A stretch of DNA of 64,000 nt from Spisula solida (taxonomy: Eukaryota > Mollusca > Bivalvia > Venerida > Mactridae). Below, one piece after another: positions 46,015-57,160 of this stretch. Each line of letters opens with the position of its first letter. The first letter of the stretch is position 1. The DNA lies in contig OX365946.1 in NCBI GenBank assembly GCA_947247005.1, forward strand, positions 47,146,734 to 47,210,733. Reading direction: 5' to 3'. A program made the translations under genes and the position numbers. The notes beneath the pieces are model-generated. The model saw only the letters and a list, made by a program, of their open reading frames with translations. It searched no databases and was not told the origin of the DNA.

Positions 46015-46832
46015 AAACATTTCAAGGTCAGGGAAAAGTCAGGGAATTTTGAAATTAGTCTAGGAAGTCTGAAAATTGAGCAAAAGTCAGGGAAAAGTCG
46101 GGGCATTATTTATTATAGTTGTCAATAAGTGTCAATTCCTGTGAAGGAAATACAAAAGATTTGAAAAAAATTCTCGCTCACTGTTCTCGCTCATGTCAAT
46201 GCTTAGTTATTATAGCTAATTGTTAATTGTCAGTCCTAAAACTGTTAAATTACAAACAATTTCTCCCATAAGCAAATATAGCTTCCTTTTCTCTATCTTT
46301 ATTGCCATATTTTGCCCAAACAAAACAACACTTTGGCATCCACAACACTTTGGTATCCGATTGCTCTAAAAAGTCAGGGAAAACTACTCTTTGGTCTGGG
46401 TAAAATCAGGGAAAACTACTCTTTGGTCAGGGTAAAGTCAGGGAAAACTACTCTTTGGTCAGGGTAAAATCAGGGAAAACCACTCTTTGGTCTGGGTAAA
46501 GTCAGGGAAAACTACTCTTTGGTCAGGGTAAAATCAGGGAAAACTACTCTTTGGTCTGGGTAAAATCAGGGAAAACTACTCTTTGGTCTGGGTAAAGTCA
46601 GGGAAAACTACTCTTTGGTCTGGGTAAAGTCAGAGAAAACTACTCTTTGGTCAGGGTAAAATCAGGGAAAACCACTCTTTGGTCTGGGTAAAGTCAGGGA
46701 AAACTACTCTTTGGTCAGGGTAAAGTCAGGGAAAACTACTCTTTGGTCTGGGTAAAATCAGGGAAAACCACTCTTTGGTCTGGGTAAAATCAGGGAAAAC
46801 CACTCTTTGGTCTGGGTAAAATCAGGGAATTT
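46015..46832. repeat. ~32-bp minisatellite (AAATCAGGGAAAACTACTCT)
   Basis: About 15 units of TAAAATCAGGGAAAACTACT plus CTTTGGTCTGGG span 46370-46832. They are preceded (from 45985) by a looser run of GTCAGGGAAAA. Units alternate CTGGGTAAA and CAGGGTAAA types, which suggests expansion as dimers. The flanks (..GGTTCCCACGGTCAGGGAAA, ..GTGGGAACGCTGA) are one dispersed repeat that was opened by the array. Confidence 0.9.
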
Positions 46833-47132
46833 TGTGTTTGAATATTTGTGGGAACGCTGAGTTGGGTGGAAAACACTGTAAAGCATTTCTGAAATTTCCA
46901 GTGCCTTGGCTGGAGTAATTTTGAAGTCTATTTTGAAATATGCATTGCTACTCTTCAGCCATCGTCTGCACGATACCAAGACATCTGGTACACGTTGAAT
47001 ACACGGACAATGTCCGTTATGCGGGTGAACTGTGACCTTGGTATAATGTAGATGTGTTTTTATTTATTGCTTATTTTGTGTATGGTTCTATTTCATTCAA
47101 TTTTGTGATTTATTTTGTTTACTTCATTTCAG

Positions 47133-47270
47133 AGCAAAAGTAACAAAGAATTGGCAGCATTTTTATTCAACGATTTTCTCCTTCTGACAACTTCTAATCG
47201 ACCTCTGAACAATACAACCCACAGTGTGTTTGACTTGACGGGACAAGTGCAATATAAAATGTATAGAACA
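47133..47270 (+). CDS. ITSN1: ITSN exon: PH domain, central strands
   Basis: A 138-nt phase 0-0 exon: SKSNKELAAFLFNDFLLLTT, SNRPLNNTTHSVFDLTGQVQ, YKMYRT. KSNKEL..FLFNDFLLLT is the family signature. The variable loop between strands is close in length to that of vertebrates. The acceptor is CATTTCAG and the donor GTATGT. Confidence 0.95.
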
Positions 47271-48292
47271 GTATGTATACATTTATTCTTTATACAGTAC
47301 AACCTCCCAGGAGCGGCCCTCTGCAGACTAACAACCGCTCTATCACAACACATTTAAGCCCCCCATCTTTGATGAGGGGATATATTGCTTCGTACATATC
47401 TGACGGTAGACCAAATGGTTTCCGTTAAATAACTCAAGAATGCTTTGCCCTATGATCTTCAAACTTTACGTGAAGGTTGGTCATCAACAGTAGATGACCT
47501 CTATTGGGTTTGAGGTCAGTAGGTCAGAATTCTTCAGGGGTGTCAATTTTCCTGATTTAATTTTTTATCATTCCTGATAGAGCAATGGCTTTTGATCAAA
47601 ATAAAAGTTATTTGATGAAGATATCTCAACAAATGGCAAAATTATGGTAAATTTAATCTGCCCTGTCAAGGATTTTCTTTAATACAAACTGAGTTAATGA
47701 TGGAAACAAGTCATTCATTGAAGGCCTCTTGTCTGGCAAAAATGGTCTGCCGCATATGATTTTCCTGAATTTCAATTTTGCCCTGTTGACACCCCTGATT
47801 CTTGTGTTCTGATATATTGGGAGCTGTGGCCTTGAGGTAGGGTGGGCGCATAGGGATTGAGAGGTCCTGTGTTTGATGCCCGTCACTGGTCAAAACCTTT
47901 TTAGCAAAAGAATACCCAACATTGCCCCCTCTCACCCAGGTAAAGGAATGGGTACCTGAGAGAGTCAATAGCAAATGTTCTGGGTTTGATAGCAGCCCCC
48001 TGTAAACAGCCAACTTGTAAATCTATTTTTTTTTCGCGATAGTTTTTTCGCTAAAGTTCACAAGGATGTTGACACGCAAAGTCATTATTTTCGCAATACA
48101 TAGTCAGGAACATGTCATTGACAATACAGTGAATTCAAAATTCTTGCAGACAAATAACTTTGAATTTTTGGAAAAATAGTGAAAAAAAGTCATGCGAAAA
48201 TTAAGTGATTTACAGTATATGTGCAGTAGGTTGAATGGACACATGTCAGCAAATAGACTTTAACTAGTATCCTTTACTTCTTTTAATTTCAG
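47271..48292. other. Intron with dispersed repeats
   Basis: 47355-47525 is an ATCTTTGATGAGGGG repeat. 47535-47810 is a repeat (AAAATAAAAGTTATTTGATG, CAAATGGCAAAATTATGGTA) also found at 57825-58055 and, in part, at 23218 and 34960. 47820-47900 is tRNA-like (GGTCCTGTGTTTGATGCCCG) and may be a SINE head. No exon. Confidence 0.5.
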
Positions 48293-48491
48293 CCAGTATT
48301 CTTAAATGAAGTAATGATAAGAAAGCCACATACGGACGATGCTGAATCCTTCACCATCTCACATATAGAACGTGTGTATAACCTCAAATGTTACAGTCAG
48401 TCAGAACGTGATAACTGGGTCAAACATCTCGATACCGCATCCAAACATTACCTCGACACAGAACGCAAAAAGAGGGAAAAGGCTATTAGTT
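48293..48491 (+). CDS. ITSN1: ITSN exon: end of PH domain and PH-C2 linker
   Basis: A 199-nt exon, phase 0 to 1: PVFLNEVMIRKPHTDDAESF, TISHIERVYNLKCYSQSERD, NWVKHLDTASKHYLDTERKK, REKAIS. The Trp of the C-terminal PH helix (NWVKHL) is present. The 5' splice site is placed after AGCTATTAGTT before GTATGT, because only this phase joins the two alternative C2 exons. Confidence 0.93.
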
Positions 48492-49425
48492 GTATGTATA
48501 TTTTATACTGGGTTAAGTCTTCATTAAATGATGTCTTAATTGTGTAAATTGTAACTGTTTTGTGTATGTATACATACCAATATTTTGGCCTAAGTTTTGT
48601 CTTTACATGTATTGTGGCTTTTAAAGAATGAACTGCTGATTTCTGTGGTCTTTATCATAAAGTTTATGAAATTCGGTCACAATGATCATCTCCACAAAAT
48701 CTATGTCATGGTTGATATTGGGTCATCTGGGATCAAAAATTAGGTCACTAGGTCAAATCATAGAAAAACCTTGTGTTGTCTGTAGTAACTAGAGGTCGCA
48801 ATTTTAGCTTAATCTTTATGAAACTTGGCCTCAATGATCATCTCAGAAATATCTAGGTCAAGCTTGATTATGGGTCATCTGTGTATGTGTATGCTATGAA
48901 GCTGTATTTTTCACTGGATCTCCATGAAATTTGGTCAGAATGTTTGTCTAGATGGAATCTAGGTTGAATTTATTTTAATTTGGGTCATCTGATGTAAATA
49001 CCAAGGTCCATGGTTTAGACAAAAGAACACCGTTGTGCATGCAATAGAGGTTGCATTTACTTTAATCTTAGTCAGAAGTTGTAAATGAGTAATCAGGTCA
49101 TGCACTACTATGACAGGTGGGCGACCTTGTTTATTTTTAAGTTTTTTAGGAATTTTTGAAAATTTTGCTGTGAGGAAGAGGAAATGGAACTATAACAAAA
49201 GGGCCATATAGGGTACTCATCTGATATTCTGGCATCATGCTAGGGCTACAGGGCCCTATAAGGTGCTCACCTGACATTCTGGCGTCATGCTTGGGCTACC
49301 AAGAGTCCTCTTGTTATTTTACCCTTCCCTCTCCCAACAGCAAGGTTTTCAAAAAAAACTGTAAACCTAAAAATGTGGCCTTATGTGTATTATGATATGA
49401 ATGTTCATGTACTGCTTTAAGTACA
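48492..49425. other. Intron with degenerate repeat sequence
   Basis: Between about 48640 and 49140 lies a degenerate tandem of ~130-bp units (GAAATTCGGTCACAATGATC, TAGGTCAAGCTTGATTATGG). At 49200-49310 there is a two-unit repeat (GGGCTACAGGGCCCTATAAG). No exon. Confidence 0.45.
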
Positions 49426-49428
49426 GTC

Positions 49429-49596
49429 AGGTCTCAATATAATGGCATCCGATATATACTGACATTTTCATATGCTGACATCAATTTTTGGCGACAACCA
49501 CACTTATGTGTATCAATTCAGTTTACTGACATATTCGTTACGACCACATTTTCCTTGGGAACAAACAGCGCCATTGTATCGAGACCTGACTGTATC
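49429..49596. mobile_element. Foldback element, ACAGTCAGGTCTCAATATA ends
   Basis: The left end, TACAGTCAGGTCTCAATATA, and the right end, TATCGAGACCTGACTGTA, are inverted repeats. 168 bp long, no coding. The element resembles sequence motifs common in mollusc MITEs. Confidence 0.7.
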
Positions 49597-49666
49597 TTCT
49601 TGTGACAGGACAGTTTCAAACATATGACCTATTTGTGCTGTTGGTACATCTGAGCTATATATACGA

Positions 49667-50212
49667 GTGGTGATCCAGAATTACGTGGACTTTTGCTCTA
49701 ACAAGTTTATTTTAGGTCAGATCGGTATGAAATTTACTCAAAAGCTGCTTTTATCTATTTTTTAAAAAAATACATGACATTTCTAAAATCAATTATTTGC
49801 ATCAACAGTTATACGCTACCATAGCAACACATAAATACTTTCGTGGATCAACACAGATTTTTTCAGTATTTTTTTTTTTACATTATTGCTGATTGTTACT
49901 GTGTTTCTTCATTTTTATAAATTCAGAAAATAGCGTCATGTTGTCTAATATCGTATCAATAACTGGGTGAAATTTCAAGGTTAAATTCGTTACTTTCGCG
50001 TCTTACGTCATTTCTGGGCTGCCCCGCGATTTAATACTATACCCTCTTACAGACGATGTGTTTTCGTTATTTATGATCAGACCCGAATGAAATTTGGTAT
50101 ACTTGTGCAATAAGTATCAATATTACATTGTCCATAGATTTGTAACTGTAAGTTTAACTGTTTTTGAACTAGAACAAAAGTCCACGTAATTCTGGATCAC
50201 CCCTGGTATATA
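49667..50212. mobile_element. ~545-bp Tc1/mariner-like MITE with ~28-bp ends
   Basis: The ends GGTGATCCAGAATTACGTGG-ACTTTTG and CAAAAGTCCACGTAATTCTG-GATCACC are inverted repeats inside TATATATA flanks, so TA target sites are likely. There is no transposase frame. It lies immediately upstream of a separate mariner element (50215), suggesting an insertion-prone TA tract. Confidence 0.7.
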
Positions 50213-50214
50213 TA

Positions 50215-50556
50215 TACGTGGGCAGATCCAAAAGTAATGTCACTGGTGCTGTAAAATCGTGCATAATTTAAATAAAACAAAGCAATTTTACACACAGCTA
50301 CATTAACCTATTTCCAATATAATTGCCAAATTTCATAACAATGCAAGTATTTGTTATTGAGATATACGTGTACATAGGAAACCTACTTAGGACATCACCG
50401 CAAGCAAATGACATTATCGACTTCGTAAACAAATTTGACTTTCTTACATCATTCCTTTTCAAAATATAGTCATTGATGTTCTATACAGCGCTCATGTCTG
50501 TTCACCCATTTTTATGCCCCCCTATCGATAGATGGGGAGGCATATAGTGATTCACC

Positions 50557-50589
<33 letters not shown>

Positions 50590-51129
50590 TGGTTAACCCA
50601 AATTGACCGTTTCTTCTAGCATTAATATGGCTTGCTACAAAGCTTTCATACTTGCATGGATGTTGTGTATGAACACTCTCCATACCCCAGTATCACCTAA
50701 CCCCATTTTGACCTTCACCTTGACCTAATTTTGGACTTAGACTTATTTATGGACAAGGCTTCCACAGGGGGCATAAGCGTTTATTGAACGCAGTCTTGTT
50801 TTAACACATTTACATACCAGAGTCTTTATGTAGTGAGGAAAAGTCTTTGTTACAGGCCTGTCTTGATCCAGGGTCATAGAAATACACCCATGTCTCATCA
50901 ACTGTAATTATACGCCGGCAAAATAACGTCATTTTCGTGTGCGGCGACGTGACGTCAGTGGTATATTTTGAATGTCTATATAATGCTTTTTTAATATTCA
51001 AACAATATGACACAAATGATATTAATCAGAATTGAATTACTTCACATTTTGTTACAAATTTTATTGACGTACGCCAACAAATAAACTCGCCAGTGGAACA
51101 GTGACATTACTTTTGGATCTACCCACGTA
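50215..51129 (-). mobile_element. Mariner-type element with both ends, decayed transposase and a nested insertion
   Basis: Terminal repeats TACGTGGGCAGATCCAAAAG.. (50215-50243) and ..GTGACATTACTTTTGGATCT-ACCCACGTA (51101-51129) differ at one base. Flanks are TA-rich. The minus strand 50810-51013 encodes a fragment with ITVDETWVYFYDPGSRQAC. A repeat of the ATGCCCCCC..GGGCATAAGCG family (about 50514-50804) is inserted in the middle, inside the sequence that is continuous in the sister fragment at 6105-6620. Transposase is incomplete, so the element cannot move by itself. Confidence 0.85.
50514..50804. mobile_element. Repeat nested inside the mariner element
   Basis: Starts ATGCCCCCCTATCGATAGAT and ends near AAGCGTTTATTGAACGCAGT-CTTGTTTT. 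The uninterrupted site is seen at about 6385-6400 (CACCCATTTTTTAAACTCAT). Relatives are at about 950-1195 and 61025-61310. A TTTT duplication is possible. No protein. Confidence 0.75.
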
Positions 51130-51444
51130 TATAAAGCTTACCTGAAAATTTGCATTATATTTCAAACTATGATCAGGTTGTATATCTTTAGTCTAACACT
51201 TTTACCATTTATGTAATATTATGTAGAATCATCTATTTTTGTAACTTTTGGCATACAATTTTGATGAATTTGGTTAAAAGCAACTTCATGTTTTGTAAGC
51301 AGAAGTGACTGGAAAAAATTTATGATGTCTTGATTTATGATGTTTGTGAAATGCAGTCCAGCTGGTGCTTATGTTTTGTAACCTTATGTCCATATCAGTT
51401 CTCTGTATCCACATATTGTCTACAATTTCCTTCTCTTTCTTTAG

Positions 51445-51522
51445 CCCCTAAAAATACCCGAGGTGTTGGACGACTCCTTGTAATAATTCTTGAGGGATCC
51501 AACCTTATTTCTAGTAAAGATG
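51445..51522 (+). CDS. ITSN1: ITSN alternative C2 exon a
   Basis: A 78-nt phase 1-1 exon: (S)PKNTRGVGRLLVIILEGSNL-ISSKDG. It encodes the first strand of the C2 domain (GRLLV.ILEG.NL). Vertebrate ITSN1 has RATGIGRLMVNVVEGIELK in the same place. It has the same length and phases as exon 52694-52771 and fills the same position, so the two are probably alternatives. The acceptor is TTTCTTTAG and the donor GTAAGG. Confidence 0.88.
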
Positions 51523-52693
51523 GTAAGGGTCCGGTGTAGATGTTGTTGCCCCCCACCACCCCCTTGCACCTCACATTCAGGGTCAAGGTTATTACCATAG
51601 TAACATGTAGTTACATGTTGTATTATGACACTATCCTTGATTTGTTGCCTACATTTTGCATGAGTTAATTTTCCCGAATTTGCCTAAATATCAGTCCAAC
51701 CTACTCTAAATTAACTTCAGCTTATAAGCCTTTTTATCAAATATTTACTTCTTTAAACTACATGTCAACTAGTATTTCAGCTGATCTTTATTTTTCAGTG
51801 ATAGCTTACATAGTGTTATTGGTGTAATTGAAAAATTTAATAACAGGCTGGCATTGGTCTGTTCCAAAAAAATAATGTTATCCAAATTTTAAAAAGTGTC
51901 ATTGAGTTTGATATAATACACGTAATAAAGTTATAGTAAAGTTTGCCTGTGAGACAAGAAAGAAAAAATGAAGGGTATACGTGTAATTTATCTATTTCAA
52001 GGCAGGTTTTAAGTTCTAGCTTCTTTTTATTAAGCTGCTCATATTGATGTGGATTGAATACTGATATTTTGGTAACATCTCCCGTAGCTTTTTGCTTCAT
52101 TTTAGTTCCTGTTATTTTTATTTTATTTCTAATCCTTTCCCTTTTCAGTTGTGATCTACTGTTACTGTATAGAAAATTGACGAATTTTGCACCTTTACAC
52201 AAAAAAACCCCTCCAAAACTAATTTAGAATTACATGTTTATTAAAGTTGATAATTTACAACTTGAAGCCCAATACCATACATGTATTTACTCACACAAAC
52301 TATAGTACAGAGAATTTGGCTTGATCCTAACCTTTATGCATGAATATATTACAAGATTCTTGCGTTGAATATATAAATTTCCGCAAACACATCATGCAAT
52401 ATCAGTTCTTTAGATTTGTGTTTGTATTACACCTCAAGCGTCTTTGTGATACTCTGAAGACGACGCTTACATACAACATTCAACTGAGGTTGTAAATATA
52501 GACAAGGTGTCAGCTGTTAAGTTGTGCTAAGAGAAGGTTGAGGATCAGGTCAAATTCTCTGTACTATACCTTTTACATGTAAGTACTGTATGGACCAAAT
52601 ATTTGTTTGACCTCAAGTTATGTTCCTCTTACTAACCTTTTACTGTTTAGCATGTACAAACTTAGCATGTTGTTGTTATTGTTGTTATTTTAG
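51523..52693. other. Intron between the two alternative C2 exons
   Basis: 1,171 nt. It contains an inverted member of the repeat CATGCATAAAGGTTAGGATC (52325-52400, compare 23540-23570) and otherwise AT-rich sequence. A minus-strand open frame (51837-52202) has no recognisable product. Confidence 0.5.
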
Positions 52694-52771
52694 TGCGGCA
52701 CACTCCTGGAATGGGCCGTCTGCTTGTTGTAATTATTGAAGGAATCGACTTGAAAGCTTCCAATGCAAACG
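52694..52771 (+). CDS. ITSN1: ITSN alternative C2 exon b
   Basis: A 78-nt phase 1-1 exon: (L)RHTPGMGRLLVVIIEGIDLK-ASNANG. It is a paralogue of exon a, with GRLLV.I.EG at identical positions and about half the residues shared. EGIDLK is closer to the vertebrate EGIELK than exon a is. Either exon joins the next C2 exon as G+GA (Gly). Using both would keep the frame but duplicate the first C2 strand. The acceptor is TTATTTTAG and the donor GTATGG. Confidence 0.88.
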
Positions 52772-54320
52772 GTATGGTAAACACCCTGTAACCGGTGATG
52801 GATAACATATTTAATAAATATATAATAATAATCTAGTTTCATTATTCCATAGTTGTTGTGTTTTAAAAATATTTTTCAATAATTGTTGTGACTTTAAACC
52901 ATAGTACAACCTCTCCTGATGGGGTAACAATCACTCTTATGTGATGTTAGAATTTTGTTCCAGAACTAGCCATTTAGTAGTACTATAAATGTTACCATTG
53001 CAAGTAGGACTGAGGGGATGTGTATGCGTTGATTAACAAACATGCATCATTAGCACTATCTTCCAAGAATCCAGTGGCTAGTTTACTGGTTTTGTAACCC
53101 TGAAATGTGGGTTGGATTCACAGTCACGGCAAGTTGTATTCCTTTCCATGAAAATTTTATAACAAAGTGGATTTTCCTCCACATGTGGAGAAGTTTCTGT
53201 TTCCTTGTGGAAGGATAAGTTAGTACTGGTGAGATACACAGACCAGGATAACTGGTTAGGTAAATCGGCTGTCGTTATAACTGAGTGTATAACAGAAAAG
53301 TCGTTGAGAAATGGCGTCTGAAACCCTAATAAACAGAATAAACAAAGCAGTGTCTTCCTAGATCATGAGAAACAAGGGTTCCACTGGCTTCCGAATATGA
53401 AGGGTCTTTTTGATACTTTCGATTAATTTTTACCATTTTATAGGCAAAATACCCATGATTTTAAGAGAAAATGACCCTTAAAACCAAAAACTTGATGTTC
53501 AAAATGTGGCGTTTTGGAAATTTCAAGGGTCAAAACCCCTACTCCTGAGTCAGATGGAACCTCTTTAGAATAACAGACTAATAGTTTACTCTACTTTAAG
53601 TGTAACATTGTGTTAAATGATGTATTTCTGTTTCCTGTCTGTTAGTGCACATCAGTGGTAAGCGGCAATACATGCAATATATTACACAGTTATATAATCA
53701 GTATTCACATTTTTTCACCCGAATATGGTATTGTAGGTATACAATAAAACTTTGTTATAGTGAAGCTTCTTTGACACAAGTTCACTTCAAGTTGGTCACA
53801 GAAATATATAAAGAATAATGATCAATGTAGAGGGCTGTTTCCACCAATGGGGACAAGTGAAAAACAAGACTCGAGATAAAATGTCCTTGTATCCAAAGTG
53901 TCATGCTTGATATTTATAATACAAATATTGGTTCACAGTGATATATGCTTTGATTCTGAGGTTCAGCATCCTTATTTGTTAAATATATAGTGACCAAGAT
54001 TAGACTGACTGACCCCAAGGTCCCTACTGTTCAATATCGACATGAGAGAGATCATACATAGTGCACTCACATAATAAGAAAGGCTGAAAAATTTGGGATA
54101 TTCAACAGAGGTGGATTAATCAGATATGCACTATTTATCAGTGTTAAAATTCAAGTGTTCAAAACTGACCATAACTGTTTCATTTAACAATTTGTAAAAC
54201 CAAATTTGCAACCGTTGACCAAACCAATTCATGTTTGTAAATATCACATTATCCTGGATGCATTATACTTTGCATTTTGACACATAATTTTCGTTAAAAA
54301 GCGTTTTTTGTCTTCAAATA
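52772..54320. other. Intron, dispersed repeats
   Basis: 52900-52935 is a remnant of the CAACCTCTCC element. At 53385-53575 is a repeat (CCCATGATTTTAAGAGAAAA, TTTCAAGGGTCAAAACCCCT) whose relative lies at 63835-64000. 53075-53140 may be a tRNA-derived head. No exon. Confidence 0.45.
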
Positions 54321-54337
54321 AAAGTTGTTGAATAAAA

Positions 54338-54630
54338 TAAGCATTGTATTATGATGCACTACATGTACTCTTGAAGTTCAACCCAAAATAAATATTGATA
54401 AAGTGAATTTATTGGAGCATGACAGCATTTTTATTGCAAATCTTACTAGTTCACAAACAAAGAAACAATGATATACATTTTAGCAAGTACCCTTGGGAAG
54501 TTTTTGTGTTTGCGAACGAGCAAAATTTACAATGAAAATGCTGTCATACTTCAATAAATTCACTTTATTAATATTTATTTTTTGTTTAACTTCACGGGTA
54601 TATGTAGTGCATCATAATGCTATGCTTAAT
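54338..54630. mobile_element. Foldback element with ~95-bp inverted arms
   Basis: Left arm: AGCATTGTATTATGATGCAC.. to ..GGAGCATGACAGCATTTTTA (54339-54434). Right arm: ..AAAATGCTGTCATACTTCAA.. to ..GTGCATCATAATGCTATGCT (54535-54625). Mismatches are few. No coding. Confidence 0.8.
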
Positions 54631-54827
54631 GTACCCATCAAATATCAATTTGAACAATAAAATGCATTTGAAAAAAGCATGCACCCACCCACTATAGATC
54701 ATACTCCATGTCCTTAAATTCAACAGAACGACAATAACACACTGTTTACATGGATCTCTACACAGAGCTATGAGATGGTCCTAAATCGCTCATGTGCTAT
54801 CCTTTGCACATAACACTGTAACAGTTT

Positions 54828-55240
54828 TTATCACATAACATGCGGTCCAGGAGTGCTGTAAAGCCATGACGTAAATATCGTTCGGCACTCCCAGACCGTG
54901 CAATAAATATTTAAATTAGCTTGACGTGACGTTAGCCAATTCATGCATTGATCCATCACTGACGTCAGGATAATATCAACGTCGCCATGACGTCGCGCTC
55001 ATTGTACCGCTAAACTTTGGCTGAAACATATGCAGCGCACATCATCCTTCTGAACAATATTGAGCGTTTTCTAAGGTTATATGATAAATAGAATCTTACA
55101 TTCGTGCTCATTACATACAAGTTTTAATAAACTCGTCGACAAAAACAATATGACACTCGGCAAAGCCTCGTGTCATAGCATTTTGTCCACTCGTTTAATA
55201 AAACTCGTATGTAATGAGCACTCATGCAAGATCCTCTATA
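54828..55240. mobile_element. Inverted-repeat element, right copy (opposite to 45051-45480)
   Basis: Reads TTATCACATAACATGCGGTC.. to ..GCACTCATGCAAGATCCTCT, the reverse complement of the left copy with scattered substitutions and a shorter inner repeat. The open frame 55081-55332 crosses it and is not a gene. The two copies flank the PH to C2 exons in opposite orientation, 9.3 kb apart. Confidence 0.8.
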
Positions 55241-55892
55241 TAAATGTACTAAATGTAAATGAGATAGTCACCATCACCTGTGCTCAAGATAACGATGTGT
55301 TAAACAATAGCAGAAACAAGATATATTGCTGAGGGTGACTCCAAAATAACCTCAACATAAATAGTGTACTTGTAATAATTATGCTCATTATAACAAAGTT
55401 TTATTGTATTCCATATTGTTTAGTTTTTCGATTCTTTAATGTTCCCCCGTTCCCGTCCTGATATTTATCATCCCTTAACATCTAATCTCCTTTGCATGGC
55501 CCCTAATTATCACTTTATATATTACTTTATATATTTTGACTATTAGGGAAAATTATAAATCCCTTTAATATGTGCAATTTGATTTTGAGTTAACTTGTTT
55601 TCTTTGTTTTAATTTTATATTGGAATTTGGTGCTGGATTGTATTAATTTTTGTGTATAAAAATATTTTCACACAAAATACAGAATAATGATAAAGGAGAC
55701 AATTACTTAAAATTAAGAACCTTGTCATGTTTACACACAGATGTCCAATAGTATAATGTACTAGTATTTAATCAGCAATGACTTACATTGGTTTTGGGGT
55801 CTAATCGTCTTTCTGTATTTCTATAAAATTATTAGTTAAATTTCAGGTAGACTATATGCATTTTATTGAAAGCAAAGGTTTTATTTCTCTTG
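55241..55892. other. Intron, nothing recognised
   Basis: AT-rich sequence with no repeat structure, exon or RNA gene that I can support. Confidence 0.4.
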
Positions 55893-56082
55893 GACTCTGT
55901 TTTATCAAAGCACTTATGGAAATCGTAAACTTACGCTCAACTTGGTATATGCAATAGGGTTATGTAATATTAACAATAATTCAGTTAATGATCTCCTACA
56001 AACAATATCTGTCCCCTATTTTTAGTTGTAAAAGCATTATAAGGAATTTAAATTTGAGCGTAAGTGCTTTGATAAAACAGTA
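55893..56082. mobile_element. Foldback element, TGTTTTATCAAAGCACTTA ends
   Basis: TGTTTTATCAAAGCACTTAT at the left and GTAAGTGCTTTGATAAAACA at the right are inverted repeats. Same family as 9227-9467 (and its unit 2 copy). No coding. Confidence 0.75.
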
Positions 56083-56179
56083 ACCTGTGTATATACTACC
56101 AGTTGCATTTTTAAGCCTGATTGTTTTAAGTGCCCTATAAAGTCAGATGTATTTTAGCCTTTGAATGCACATGTTGACC

Positions 56180-56700
56180 ACCAGGCGCGTAGCTACTAGT
56201 ACGCAGAATACGCAGCTGCGTACACATGCTTCTCAAAAAGTGAAAAAATAAATGATCGAAAAATTCAATAAAAACTGATGCCTAAGCTCTAGTGGGGGTT
56301 ATCATTTAGTATTTTCAGCATTTCTTAGAAACACTTAAAAAGCTCTATACAAACAAAAAACCTGGTTTTATCAGTAAAAATAATGTTAAAGATGATACAA
56401 AAAACACACGCCACAACGCACCAGAGACGTTCTAGCAAACTATATTTTTCCAGGGGGGGGGCATGTCCCCAGACCCCCTACCCTTCTTGCGTACACATTC
56501 TAAGACCTCTAGCTACGCCCCAGCCTGTACGAGCCCGTTCAAGTAGTAATGCTGGTAGAGTGCTAGACTGACACTCGTACACCAGGTTCAATTTCCGGAT
56601 TGGGCAAATCTGAGGTTCATCCATTGTGGAAGTGTAATAACAGTCACTTGCCAATTGCAATTTGTTGCTAATCAATGCTAGAAAAACTAGTTAGGTCAGT
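56180..56700. repeat. Composite dispersed repeat with possible tRNA-derived head
   Basis: GCGTAGCTACTAGTACGCAG.. (56186) to ..CCTCTAGCTACGCCCCAG (56524) are roughly inverted ends of an element with a GGGGGGGGCATGTCCCCAGA motif. 56545-56615 (GGTAGAGTGCTAGACTGACA.., CCAGGTTCAATTTCC) looks like A- and B-box regions of a tRNA-derived SINE. Confidence 0.45.
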
Positions 56701-56759
56701 TGGCTGCTGAATATGTATATACCAGTACATGTATATATTGACCAACCAACAACTTTTTT

Positions 56760-57083
56760 ATTAGTCCCCTACCGGTTTTTGACCGCAGGGTACTATAGGT
56801 TTGCCCTTCGTCCGTCCGTACAAATGCACCGGTAGTTGTGGGGTGTGGAACAACAGGCTATTTTTAGATTCCATTCATTCCGTCACTTGTGGGGTGAAAA
56901 ATGCTAATTGTGGGTTGCAACCAAACAAAAGAAAGAACAAAAGAAAACCCCACAAATACCGTCTCATGAGTACGACCGTCCGTCCGTACGAATGCACCGG
57001 TAGTTGTGGGGTGTGGAACAATAGGCTATTTTTAGAAAGAAAGTACAAAAGAAAACCCCACAAATACCGTCTCACGAGTCCGT

Positions 57084-57115
<32 letters not shown>

Positions 57116-57160
57116 CCGTCCGTCCGTCCGTCCGTCCGTCCGTCCGTCCGTCCGGATCTG
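56760..57160. repeat. Direct duplication plus (CCGT)n/(CAGT)n microsatellite
   Basis: GTCCGTACAAATGCACCGGT.. and ACAAAAGAAAACCCCACAAA occur twice (about 56810-56965 and 56980-57070). A run of CCGT, then CAGT, then CCGT follows at 57077-57155. The left border, TAGTCCCCTACCGGTTTTTG, and the distant CTGGTGTAGGGGACTTCTGT (about 57419) look like the ends of one element. Confidence 0.7.

Noticed and set aside
54338..54630. Transcription terminator or RNA structure gene
   Set aside because: Arms of ~95 bp with an AT-rich loop fit a MITE; many similar foldback elements occur in the window.
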